Assembly: GCA_031763025.1 (NCBI GenBank)
Contig: JASSKH010000001.1
Span: forward strand, 8,427,024 to 8,491,023
Direction: 5' to 3'
DNA: 64,000 nucleotides
Origin: Macrocystis pyrifera
Taxonomy: Eukaryota; Sar; Phaeophyceae; Laminariales; Laminariaceae
The first letter of the stretch is position 1, and every line of letters begins with the position of its first letter. The position numbers were made by a program, and so were the translations under genes. Positions 12,401-22,000 of this stretch are shown here, piece by piece. The notes beneath the pieces were generated by a model. That model was given only the letters and a program-made list of their open reading frames with translations, made no database searches and was not told the origin of the DNA.

Positions 12401-13076
12401 GTTTAATGTAATGCTGTAATACACCAGTGGACAACAACAGCAGTACCCTCATACTGACTGCATCGGAAGCGTACCGTACATGACAGCTGGAACTCGCACA
12501 CAACTTGTACTCGTACACCTCGGCGACAAGCAATGGCTGGCTATGCTGCGCTTCTGTAAACTGCTGCTGCACTCAAACAGGTACAAGTCCATACCACTAT
12601 TATTGATAACTCGTACCAGTAGTCTTTTAGGGCAGACTAATACTGCTTTACTGCCGTGCAAGTACCGATTACCAGGTTTACCGTACCGCCATGACCCACT
12701 CTGACTGCTCTCCATCCATGCATGGGCGCAACGACAATACGCGCATGAAATCACACCAAACAACTCTCACCTTCCCATGTCCAGCCTTGCCCCGACTTGT
12801 GCTTGACCCAGCTGCTGCTCCTCCCTCGCGAGCCTTCTTTCCTGAAGCTGGCGCTGCCTCGTTCGACTGCGGGGCACCAAAAAGCCAGTCCTTTTGGCCA
12901 CCACTTGCAGTAGCCGAAGACTCGGCAGCCTTGCGCTTCCGCTTTGGGTCACCTTGTCCCTTCCCTGCGTTGCCGCCCTTGCCTGCCTCAGATCCACGCG
13001 CCTTGCCCTTTCCTGCACCGTCGGGTGCTGCGCTCGACGGGCCCTTGCCCCTGGGAAACAGCTCGAGGCCCGTCAT
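730..13076 (-). CDS. RRP5: RRP5/PDCD11-like S1-domain rRNA processing protein, N-terminal part (5 exons, 3' end off the window)
   Basis: RRP5 is a nucleolar multi-S1-domain protein needed for both 18S and 5.8S pre-rRNA processing in the small-subunit processome. Exons on the minus strand are 13076-12771, 7941-7813, 6281-6075, 2366-2103 and 885-730; all five have lengths divisible by three and all junctions are phase 0, giving 354 codons. The N-terminus carries the family's FPRG motif at residues 7-10, then a Gly/Lys/Ala-rich basic tail. S1 domain 1 spans the exon 2 end to exon 4 (MVVSLPSSLTG, FFTEGQ|VVRCAI), domain 2 exon 4 to 5 (EDHGYVVTLGLEGVTAFLPK, RTVTLSAE), and domain 3 starts in exon 5 (LKPGMLVDTMVDTVVSNGML). 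Family proteins have about 12 S1 domains plus C-terminal HAT repeats, so most of the gene is missing to the left. Introns of 4.8, 1.5, 3.7 and 1.2 kb are filled with mobile DNA. The match is from remembered family motifs, not a search. Confidence 0.9.
1477..1524. repeat. 12-bp tandem repeat, 4 exact copies
   Basis: ACCGGTCCCGAT repeated four times without error, inside RRP5-like intron 4. Confidence 0.95.
2103..2366 (-). CDS. RRP5: RRP5-like exon 4: end of S1 domain 1 and most of domain 2, with a GC donor
   Basis: 88 codons starting VVRCAITNLAKEVGG after a tag acceptor and ending EVGQPVEAVIQ. The EDHGY motif and GVTAFLPKA are hallmarks of the second S1 domain of RRP5. There is no GT at the required exon end; the site reads CAG|GCAAGA, the usual form of a GC-AG intron donor. 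Joining there to exon 5 gives VEAVIQ|TVKAAARTVTLSA, the expected continuous S1 sequence. Confidence 0.9.
2918..2997 (+). repeat. GATATC-bounded dispersed repeat, copy 1
   Basis: About 80-bp unit beginning GGATATCTCAGCGATCTTGG and ending CATCATAGATATCCC, with GGATATC/GATATCC ends in inverted orientation. It is one of four well-preserved copies clustered in RRP5-like intron 3. Confidence 0.85.
3322..3401 (+). repeat. GATATC-bounded dispersed repeat, copy 2
   Basis: Same unit as at 2918, nearly identical, same orientation, 325 bp downstream of copy 1's end. Confidence 0.85.
3575..3656 (+). repeat. GATATC-bounded dispersed repeat, copy 3
   Basis: Same unit and orientation. The short sequence after this copy (CTATTGRCACG) is shared with copy 4. 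Confidence 0.85.
3800..3885 (+). repeat. GATATC-bounded dispersed repeat, copy 4
   Basis: Same unit and orientation, with a few extra bases in the variable stretch before CATCATAGATATC. Confidence 0.85.
4430..4646 (+). repeat. Two decayed copies of the GATATC-bounded repeat
   Basis: 4430-4490 matches the left half (GTCAGCGACCTTGGTCGTAA) and 4583-4646 the right half (CATTTTGCATCATAGATAGA). They are separated by a pentanucleotide repeat (GGCAT/GGTAT, 4503-4540). Confidence 0.7.
4503..4540. repeat. Pentanucleotide microsatellite (GGCAT)4(GGTAT)3
   Basis: Four GGCAT units are followed by three GGTAT units. It lies between the two halves of the decayed GATATC repeat. Confidence 0.9.
5075..5575. 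mobile_element. Fold-back (long inverted repeat) element
   Basis: The two arms of about 120-140 bp (about 5075-5213 and 5429-5575) are imperfect reverse complements. Shared blocks include TCTCAGAACTGG, CACCGRTAGACTCCTCA and ATGCTCCC. The centre of about 215 bp is unique and has no transposase frame. It is a non-autonomous fold-back or long-TIR MITE. The right end overlaps the palindrome GTCTATTAATAGAC. Confidence 0.8.
5600..5928 (+). mobile_element. tRNA-derived SINE, copy 1, with A27 tail
   Basis: The tRNA-like head starts near 5600 and has an A-box-like TGGCTTGGTAGG (5606-5617) and a B-box-like GATCGAGTCTC (5651-5661). A tRNA-unrelated body of about 240 bp follows, then a run of 27 A (5902-5928). 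Two other copies, at 18108-18425 and 42688-43000 on the opposite strand, share the whole body. This is the structure of a Pol III-transcribed SINE. It lies in RRP5-like intron 3 in the antisense direction. Confidence 0.85.
6075..6281 (-). CDS. RRP5: RRP5-like exon 3: S1 domain 1 core
   Basis: 69 codons with the family signature MVVSLPSSLTGVV, RRKEVSDYFY, a Gly/Arg-rich insert (GSGGRGRYFDD), and PLKDFFTEGQ at the end. The donor is GTGACC. The acceptor has a weak pyrimidine tract, but frame and homology fix it. Confidence 0.9.
7813..7941 (-). CDS. RRP5: RRP5-like exon 2: lead-in to S1 domain 1
   Basis: 43 codons. The acceptor follows a good pyrimidine tract (tttgttgtttgtgtcgctgcag) and the donor is GTAAGC. 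The end of the exon, FKKLTKGTLALGIIFK, is the first strand of the first S1 fold and joins in frame to INEHDMVVSLP of exon 3. Confidence 0.88.
9375..9411. repeat. CAG-rich trinucleotide repeat
   Basis: Seven CAG units with interruptions (GGCAGCAGCAG...CAACAACAG) in RRP5-like intron 1. The poly-Gln, Ala or Cys frames that cross it are not thought to be coding. Confidence 0.85.
9974..10259 (-). pseudogene. PIF/Harbinger-like transposase, N-terminal fragment
   Basis: Two frames linked by a short putative intron encode MRDIDDLLPTAALAV...LEEIQRRDGLEDEMME and then RGWARLLEDEDP, AKQFRTDFRLPYPFFLELK, followed by a GTCACT donor-like site. The (F)RxxFRxPYPFFLEL block resembles the region ahead of the nuclease in Harbinger-type DDE transposases. 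No catalytic D/D/E part is visible nearby, so this is a fragment inside RRP5-like intron 1 on the same strand. Assignment rests on one motif. Confidence 0.45.
11265..11290. repeat. Interstitial telomere-type repeat (TAACCC)4
   Basis: TTAACCC followed by exact CCCTAA units, the C-strand of the TTAGGG telomere repeat. It is internal to a TIR element, so it does not mark a chromosome end. Confidence 0.9.
11377..11486. mobile_element. 110-bp TA-flanked MITE, copy A
   Basis: Terminal inverted repeats TATTACGGGGGTCCATAGTT / AACTATGGACCCCCGTAATA enclose an AT-rich core. Three more copies occur at 29525, 31025 and 61159. The ends are consistent with a TA target site and Tc1/mariner-type mobilisation; that family is inferred. 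Confidence 0.9.
12027..12174. mobile_element. 148-bp palindromic MITE
   Basis: Outer arms AACCCTTTTAGAACTGCAGTCC... and ...GGACTGCGGTTCTAAAAGGGTT are inverted repeats of about 35 bp. A second, direct copy of the left arm lies at about 12086-12120, and a loose partial arm follows at 12185. Non-coding. Confidence 0.8.
12251..12287. repeat. 8-bp tandem repeat (GTGTGGCA)4
   Basis: Four exact units followed by GTGTG. Confidence 0.9.
12771..13076 (-). CDS. RRP5: RRP5-like exon 1: start codon and basic N-terminal tail
   Basis: 102 codons from the ATG at 13076-13074 to a GTGAGA donor at 12770. It encodes MTGLELFPRGKG, then a low-complexity region rich in Gly, Lys, Ala and Ser with a KRKRK nuclear-localisation-like cluster near residue 46 and KDWLFG near residue 62. 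The start is chosen because animal RRP5 proteins also place FPRG within about ten residues of the first Met. The frame is open upstream of this ATG, so a short upstream exon (an AG acceptor lies just 5') cannot be excluded. Confidence 0.85.
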
Positions 13077-14256
13077 GACTGAAGCGTTTGCTGAGCAGTG
13101 AGAGCACAGAACAAAGGAGGCGATCATGTGAGGACGTCGCCGAAAAGAGACAAGCATAGTATCAGACTCGCTGGTTCAACACCTCACCCCAACCGTGCAC
13201 TGCATAACGCAACGAAGGCGTCGAACTAGAGACATGACATGGTAGCCAAACATGCGGGTGGGCTCTGGCTTACTGGCGTCCTGCAGCACTGTTACTGGTA
13301 CTGCTGTGTTCCTGCTTTTGGCTTCGTCGGGGAGCCTAGGGCCCTACGTGAACGAGGCATTCGGCCGTAGCAACGCACACAAGCCCAGCCTCTGGACGAG
13401 AATCATCTCGAAAGCGCTACACTTCACCTGTTTACTGGGCACAGCTTTCTCCACTATATCATGGGGTACTGGTGTGACAGGCAATGGGTCCTGGGTTGAA
13501 GGCGCCGATGTCAAAGAGCGTTGAATGCTCTCTCACCACTCACCCACTCCTGATCGCCAAAAGGAGTTCCCATATGTTTGGTGAGTTTCCTGAAGCGTTT
13601 GCTGCGGGGGGGGGGGGGGGGGGGGGGTGATATCCGTTATTTTTTTTTCTTTCTCAAGTCTCTGTTTCGCCCAAAAACAAACGGCGACCTTTGACTTCTC
13701 GGCCTACACCTCCTGTCTATGCGAACTGCGCACACTGCGAACACGCTCGTGCTATAACATGATGCAATCACGAACATCGTCTACGACTATAACATGTCGT
13801 AGGTCTTCAGTATTAGAGTAGCCATCGACTAGGGCCTACTACGTGCACATAGCGCTTTCGCGCACAAAACCGCAGACGAAACGTGAACAAACGCGAACAG
13901 AGGGGATCCACCCGCACCCCATGTTTGAATGCCTCTTCTCCAAATTATGGACACTCTTCTTCTGAAATCTAAATAACAACGAACACTTGGCACACAAACA
14001 CGGGCCGCTGAACCTGAATCCTGAAATCTAGAACTCTTCCCACTCTCGTTGTGGCACAGCGTTGCCTCCCGTCCATCTGGATATCAGATTCTGCACATAC
14101 ATACATACTGCTCCTTGCACCCCGAGCAGCAAAGCATCATCACTTTTTTTTGCTTTCCTATCTCTGCTTGCAAGACATTCGCCCACCGGACCACTACAAC
14201 AACTCAGCACTCTCAAGTACGAAAGAGTCGGTTCTTGGCCGCACGAGCAGCACACC
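13077..14256. promoter_or_regulatory. Divergent intergenic region between the RRP5-like and beta-helix genes
   Basis: The two start codons face away from each other across 1.18 kb, so both promoters and 5' leaders should lie here. I see no convincing TATA box. The region contains a run of 22 G (13606-13627) and no supported exon; the 90-codon frame at 13252-13524 lacks recognisable motifs. Confidence 0.5.
13606..13627. repeat. G22 homopolymer
   Basis: Uninterrupted run of 22 G in the divergent intergenic region. It could form a G-quadruplex and is a likely length-error site in the assembly. Confidence 0.95.
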
Positions 14257-14565
14257 ATGGCCCCGGGAACGATGCAAGCTGCCAAGTTAGCTGCTGCACT
14301 TCTGTGCGCGATCGCTTCTCGCTCGAGCGCGACAGACGTCTCCAGTTGCGAAGAATTCGCAGCGGTTGATCGCAAGACTGAGACGGAGGTGACCATCACG
14401 AATGCAGACTTCACGTGCATCAATTACACGCGCTTGTCCATCAAGTCCCCCAGCATGGTGCTCAAGTCTTCTGTGGGTGCGGTGACTTTCTCGAACCTGG
14501 CATTCAGCATCTACGGAGCGCTCACGGTCGAACCGGACGTCGAATTTACAGGCATCGAACTCGTG
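14257..14565 (+). CDS. Beta-helix gene exon 1: signal peptide and first strands
   Basis: 103 codons from the ATG at 14257 to a GTATGT donor. Residues 1-25 form a signal peptide; CEEFAAV and FTCINYTRL follow, the latter with an NYT glycosylation sequon, then VTFSNLAFSIYGALTVEP. An in-frame longer open frame extends upstream to 14062 but lacks a leader-like start. Confidence 0.85.
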
Positions 14566-16028
14566 GTATGTCGTGAAACGAACCTCCAGCATCATGCCGA
14601 TCAAGCAATCAATCGTATACCTGGTAGGCAGCCATTATTATTATAACAATAATAATAATGATGGGTGGCATTTATGCCCACGAAGTCGTCACGCATGCGT
14701 GATTGCCTGTCTGTCTGCTGCCGTGCTGCTGCTGCTGTGTACAACGTACCCGTACCAGTATGGAATCATAATTTAGCAATAATGGTAGTATGTGGTCTAT
14801 TGGCCTGAAGTTATCTGCGTCGGATACCTGCATCAAAGCAGTACTGAACGCATCTATTCCACAAGCGTATCACCGTGTGTGCTCGTTGCTCTTCTTACTG
14901 ATCGGGGCGTGCGATGCGCGCGCAGACGTACGACGAGTATACCTTGAATAGACGGATAATATTGCGCGCGAACGTCTTGATTGCCTCAAACCTCAGAGGC
15001 ACCACGACCGACAATAATAATATCTACACTTTGGTACGTAGGGGACCTATGACGGGTACCAGGTACGTCACTTACACTCAAAATTATAATAGAAGAATTT
15101 TACAAGTCAAGTAGAAGGAACGTACATACACATACCCGTACCTGTACCCGTACACGTACCCGTACACCTATGCGAATCTTATATACCAGGTAGTTGCACA
15201 TCACGGCGCTTCTTTTTCCCACCCGTATGCGAACCTTATTTTGTTACACGTATCGCTTAAAATGATTTGTTTTTAATAATTTCTACTTGTACTTGGTCGG
15301 TCTTGTCGTCGCAAGCGCTGACATCGTGCTATTATGCTAGAGATCACAAGACGAATCCGACGCGCAAGGACATGCTACAATCGGTTCAAACGGGAGCTGT
15401 ATGATATGGAGGATGCCCCGTTCACCCTGAAAGTGCGCATGCTAGAGGCCGAGGTAATGGAGACCCAGCCGTACGGGTGTGCGTGACGTGGAATCTTTGG
15501 CCAGGAAAACTCCGCTGAGCTCCGAACGGCACACCACAAACAAACTTCTCCCTCCTACGGATCATTGGCTTCCAGCGCCGACAACGCACTGACCACTATA
15601 CTTCATGTCGTACGTCAAGGCCCTCGAAAGGCACAATGCGAGAGCGTTGAGACGACCATCCGCAAACGACGCCTCCTCTTTGCGGGGGGCGTAAAGCGGA
15701 CGACCAATGAGCGACTGACCCGCCGGGTGATGTTTGGGACGATGGCTGGTGGGAAGAACCCAGGACCAGGCTGACCAGCAAAGGACTGGACCCAATGTCT
15801 AGCAAACGACCTCATGGTTTTTCAAGCCACCGAGGGGTCGGCGGAAAGCTCCCCTTTGCTGTTCGGAGTGAAGACGGTGCTATGGCCGAGGGCGGCTAAG
15901 AAGAGCGGGAAGTGGTACCGGGGAGTCGTCGAAGCGGCGGACTGTGTCATGGCGAGGTGGCACAGGGACGAGGCGCAGAGAAGCCGGCTGCGCCACGCAG
16001 CTGAGGGAGCCAAGAGCACCGACAAGGA

Positions 16029-16063
<35 letters not shown>

Positions 16064-19000
16064 CGTACCGATACAGCTGTCGACGAATGCAGAAACGGAA
16101 TGATAGATCGGGGGTATCGGTTCGACTAGCTCTTGAAGTCTATCTACGTAGCAGGTTTCGTTCGTTTCTTTGTTCATTGGGGGGGGGCGCGACAGCGGCA
16201 GTACTGGCACTTGGCACTTGGCACTTGGCACCGCTATTGACTAGAATAGGAAGGAGACGGCAAAGGGTGTGGCTAGGGTCCCGAATCGATTTTCCAGGTC
16301 AGACGGGCACCCATGGACTATCACCGTTTGGAGTACGATGTTCTCCTTTTTTTCCCCCCTTCTCTTTCCTTCCTTCTTGCTTTTTGCCGTGTCTCTCCCT
16401 TTGTTTCCTTTCCCCGCCCCGCCGTCCGTATGTCGGTATCTTCCTCTCCTTTGTGTTGCTTCGTCCGCGCGGCAGCTATCTGTCCTTCCTGAGTACGTAT
16501 GCTTTCCATCTAGCAGCCTTTCTGGTCTCCTTGCGTCATTTGCATTCTGTTTCATTGCAGTTTTTTTATTAAATTGTCGTTCTGTTTTTATTTTCTAGTC
16601 TTTCTTGCTTGTGTTGTTGTGTTCTCGTACCCGGTACGCTGGCACTTCACTTGCTTGACCCTTGAATTTGCTTTTCTTTTTTGTGCTTTTGACCTTCCTC
16701 TGTCTTACAGTCTGAAACCACATAATCAGTATCTCTCTAGGATGGGAATCAGGATGGACACTGGGTGTACTGATGAAGCTGGGTACAAAGGACGATTCGG
16801 GATCAGAGCCTAATATTATTTTATTCTACTATAGAAAAAGGGCCTAAAAAGAAAAAATCGCTTGCGGCGAGTTAAAAAAAGGAGCCCAATTACTTTTTTG
16901 CGAAAAGCGAATTTGAAAAATCTTGTTTACAAAAAGAGCCACCTCATTTTTTTGGGCCTGTGGCTTTGTTTTTGCGCGCCCAAAATCGCGTGTTGCAGCG
17001 CGCAACCAGTGTAAGACATCCCAGTTGTCACAGTCGCGCAAATGTCTGATGCATTTTGATTGGCTGATTGGTATGGTTCATGTAGCTGCAAGTTGTCCTA
17101 CGGGAGTATGTGGTTAGTTTTGTGCTTTCCCGAATGGGTTGCATAAAATATACCTGCTTGGACCATTCTCCAGGGTCACGGGAAAGAGGGATGAGAGGCC
17201 CCTAGACATCAATATACTCTACCTGTGTTTTCTACATATGTATACTACTGGACAATATTTCAAGAACAACATCACAATCTCTTCTTTTGCTCCCGCGCCT
17301 CATGGCAAGATTGAGCGGCGCCACGCCCGGTGCACGAGTTGTACCCTTAACCAGGCCCTCAGCGGCTGTTATTGCGGAAGACGGTCATTTTGACCAAAAT
17401 GTTGCGCAACAGCGCAACAGCGCAACAGCTAATTATATCCCTGGTAACCAGGTACCTGGTATATGTGAGGCATATATAGGTATGGCCGGTCACGGTATAG
17501 AACAGCGGTGCTATGACCCTCTCCTATCCTCCCCGGGTGGGTCTGGTTCATGCTGGCTATTACGACTGGGACGATCCGTTGGAGAAAGGAGGACTCTCCG
17601 TTCCGTGCCAAACATACATGATAGAAAAAGCAGCAGCCTGGATGGATGGTCATGACAATCATCGGCCGAACCGATGCCCAGTTTCTTCATTTGAAACGTG
17701 CAGCCAGCAGCAATTATACTGCCTGTGTCTATAACAATAGCTTGGATCAAGGGATGCGGCTTGAGATTTAAGAATAGAAAGTAGCGAGTACATACTAATA
17801 GTGAGATGTAGGAAAGAGTATAGACAACACATGGAGCATCGTAGATAAAGCACGAAAGGTAGTAGAGGTAGAAGATAGATAGACCTTGTTCATAGGTTTC
17901 CTTTGTATCTGAGTATTTCTTCTTTCAGGAATGTTTTGATTGAGCAACGGTGAAGCTCATCATGCTGCACATTGTCGGATGGCAAGCCTGATCATATGAG
18001 TGGGCAATGCTTACTATTATTACTATTAATACTAATACTAGTATATATGTATTAATAGAACCTGACGATGAGGCATGATAAGCAGTGATCTATCTGATGT
18101 TTGTTTTATTTTATTTTATTTTTTCATCATCACTTCACTTTCCAGCCCCCTCCTAGGAGGTTCTACCCTCCTCGACGATCTTCTGGACAAGCCGTGGTCA
18201 CAGGTGTCGTCCATTCTCCCCCCCGGTACGTGCCTTTATTTTTTTGTCGCGCATAGGGTTCAGCATTCCCACTGCTCGTCGATTTTCATCGAATGTAGCT
18301 AACTCACGCTCTCGCGCTTTCCGCTTATCAATTTTTCTTACGCAAGAAAAAGTCCCTAGGAGCATGCACTCGGTGAGTTTTGAACCCACGAAATTGATCT
18401 TGATAGGCACGCGGACCACCTATTATTGATAGTAGTAATAGCGTATGTACACCTGGGGCAAGGCGATCATCGTATAATACAGCTGAAATACGTCCATTGA
18501 TTAAATGTAGCAAGGTTTGCCTCTTTAGTCACTGACTACATAATGAACAGCTCCCACATGGCATGGTGCTCGTTCTTTTTTAGTGTCTGCCACATCCCCT
18601 GCGGGGGGGGCACGACGGTTTGTTTCTTACGTTTTTCTCTTGTCTGTTCTTCTCTTTCGATTTGTCTCCTTTGTTTTTGTTTTTTTTTTTCTTTGTTTCG
18701 TTTAATTTCTCTATTTCATGGAATGTGTACGTCGTGCCTGTTGTATTCAGTATAATAACATTGCACTGCATTGCCCACTGTGCTTACTGCATACTTGACA
18801 GCGTGAGTATCTCTGTGGCGTTGCTTTGTGACCACAGAACTTGTATCTCTCTAGGATAGAAGAATCGGCACGAACACTGGTTGTGCTGGATGTCGACGGG
18901 TAGAAAGAACGGTTTGACGTGAAGAAAACAATGTTCTTATCTGTAATCTGCTGTACAAGAAGTAGGCCCTAGCCTTTAAGGCACGCCGCAGGCACTACGA

Positions 19001-22000
19001 TCAGACATGCGGAGATAGGCACGCCGCAGGCCAACACAATTGATATATAGACAAAAAAAAAAAGATAGGCGCATGCCTGACGTGCCTTACTTCGCCTTAA
19101 ACGCGCCTATCTACGTATGTATCTGTTTTATGTATTTGCCTTAAAAAGACTGAGACATGCCTGAGACGTGCCTGAAAACTTTTCGGCGCCTCGAGGCAAA
19201 ACCCAAACTAATTTCAAGCATTTTTAAGTGAAAAGGCAGAATGCCTGAAACAATGCCTGAAACACGTTCAGCGCCCCAACGCAAATCCTAGACCAAGTTC
19301 AAGTGTTTTTGGTTTCAAGTGGTAAAAGGCCTGAAATAATGCCTGTACCTGTTCACCGCCTTACGGAAAAATCCTATGCTAAAATCAACTATTAATAGTT
19401 TTTGCAAAAGGCAAAAATGCCTGGAACAATGCATGTGAACGTACGTACGAGGGTACTTGGCTGGGTTATCATAACGAAGACACAAGTTGGCTAGGTTGTC
19501 ATAACTCATAACGTAGATGACACAATGGGTCATTACGTAGTTACACTGTCTACTGTTCTGTGTATTTTTTTAAGACAAAACTTGCAGCATCAGCTAGGTT
19601 AGACGCCATGAAGAAATTTACGTTTCTCAAGGGGGGGCTGTGAGCACGAACAAGCAAAGATGTCGGGAGAGAGCTTTCACCCCTTGACAGACAGCAACCT
19701 TTGCCTTGACAAGCCTTGATTGACACCCAACTACTAGGTTTTAGTGTGGAACACTCGGCCCTACACCCCTGACAGCGCAAGTTTTGCCTTACTTGATGTG
19801 TCTCCTGACATCTATGCGAACAAGCGCTGTGTGGTGGCTACGGGCTGCGGGGACCCTGAAAAAAAAAAAATGTATCCCCTTTCCTTGATTTTGGGAGTTC
19901 GAGACTAACATCGTTATTTTTTTGTGCCTTGAATGCCTGAAAGCGTGCCTGGCGCGTGCGTGGCAAAAGATAGGCAAGATAGGCACCGACACAGTAGTTC
20001 AGGCACGCCTGTTTCAGAAACAGTGATTCAGGCATTTTTTCAGGAATGCCTTGAAGGCTAGGTAGGGCCCAACCAGGTCGTCCTTTCGTTTCCCCCCTCC
20101 CCTCTACATGCAGTAGCCCATTTCTTTTTGGAGCACCTACTGTGTTATATCATCATATTATCGTATCTCACCGTATGTATGCACATTGCTCAGTTGTTGA
20201 CCTGCAGAACAAAGTACACCAGTCTATAACCTGGTATCAAAAGGTCTACAATCCTATATCGTAGGGCTTCCCAGGGTTATCAATTCCGTTATAGTTCATG
20301 AGATGTTTGAGAAGAGGCTTCTGTTTTTTTTACTCTGGGGAGAAGAGGGTGTTTTCGTGTTTGTTTACTACGTGTAAACCTGAAATAAAAACGCGTGGAG
20401 TAGTTCAGTGAGGATTGCAGTCCATGAACAACGATAGAGAGTTTCCCTCAACCTGCTATTAATATTGAACTCCCAATACTTAGTATTACTAGTATAGCTC
20501 TGTGGCTCGCGGCTGGTGCTTGGCAGATCAAAGAACGGATAAGGGCCACTCCTAACGAACAACAAAAATCACGATTTGTGCGATTTTTGTCGTGAATCGT
20601 GATTTTTTTGTCGTGAACCACGACACAAAAAAACACGATTCATGACGCCATGTTTTTTAGCTTATCTCTAAAAAAAACAAAATCACGATTCGTGACATTT
20701 GTCGTGCCTCAAAATACGCCTGATCAAGACACTACGCAACCCACGCGCACCAACGGTGTCCAAAGGTCGGTATAGTGGCATGGCAAACTCTGTTTCGTAC
20801 GCCGCTTGTGGACAACGGGTGGCTACTCAAAGACACCGCTGGGCGCGGGCTAACGAGGAGGTTGTGGCCTCGAAATTTCGAGGAGAGGAGGAGCTACTGC
20901 TGGAAGACAAACGCGAAAATGACCTGAGGATGTCACAGGCCAGGCTGGGCAGACGGCCTGCGAGATGGAATCTCGCGAAACGAGCTTGACCGACGGTCGA
21001 TGAAGTTGGAATCTCGCAGGCTGGGTCAGGCTTCGGCCCGTGATTCGAGTATGTCACGGGCTGGGCCAGGTGCGGACGGCCCAGCCCGGCCTGGCCGTGC
21101 CCCACTCTCGAGAGTTGTCTCCACCCCCAAAAAACTTTGGGTTTGAAATATCAGAATTTTAACTATTTGTTATTGAAAATGTCACGAAACGCGACGTTTT
21201 TCGTTTTTTTTTTTTTCGTTAGAACTGAAATGTCACGGAGAGTGATCTTTTGGCATGCCAAAAAGTCACGAATCGTGTTTTTTTTTTTGCGGTTCGTTAG
21301 GAGTGGCCCTTAATGGAGCGACACAGAACACTAAAAATTCTTCCTGAAAATGGCCTGAAGTTACGTACAAATTATTGTTATTATAAAAGAAGCCGTGACC
21401 CCCAACACCGCCGTTGTTGATGTGGTACAGCTGCTGTAGCACTCTATTGCACTCTATTTTAGTGTGGTGTGTGAGACGACCGCTACACGCCTGCCGACGG
21501 CGGGCAGAAATGGATGAAATGCTGTTTTGGTGTATGGTGCTTGAGATCACATGTTTGCCGGGGGGATATCCGGGGGCTGGGTGGCAGCCGTCATCTCAAG
21601 GCTTATTGTGCCGACACATCCTGGATGATGAGGGGTGCTTCGCGTGGGCGGGGGTGGGGGGGGGGTGATAACATTCACTGCGAGTTGATTTCCGGACGGA
21701 CCGAATCAGCTATTAGCAAGGCCGTGGCATCTGTGTTGGACATGGCTTCCGTCGCAGCTGCGGTTGTCGGGGTCCGGGAAAAAATATGAGCAGTGCTTGC
21801 GGCGCGACAGCAGTGAGTGGGTTACTTCGTCGGTTCGTAGAGGGCGGAAACGCGTTTGATACACTGCGGCGGGCCTGGCGTGGGCAGTGGTTCTGTACCT
21901 TCTCCTTTTTAGTCTCTATGTGTAGCGTTACTGGCGCACCTGTGTGTTCCGTGGGCGCGTTTTGCTTGTGTGTGCTCTGTGCTGCTGCTGCTGGTTTTGA

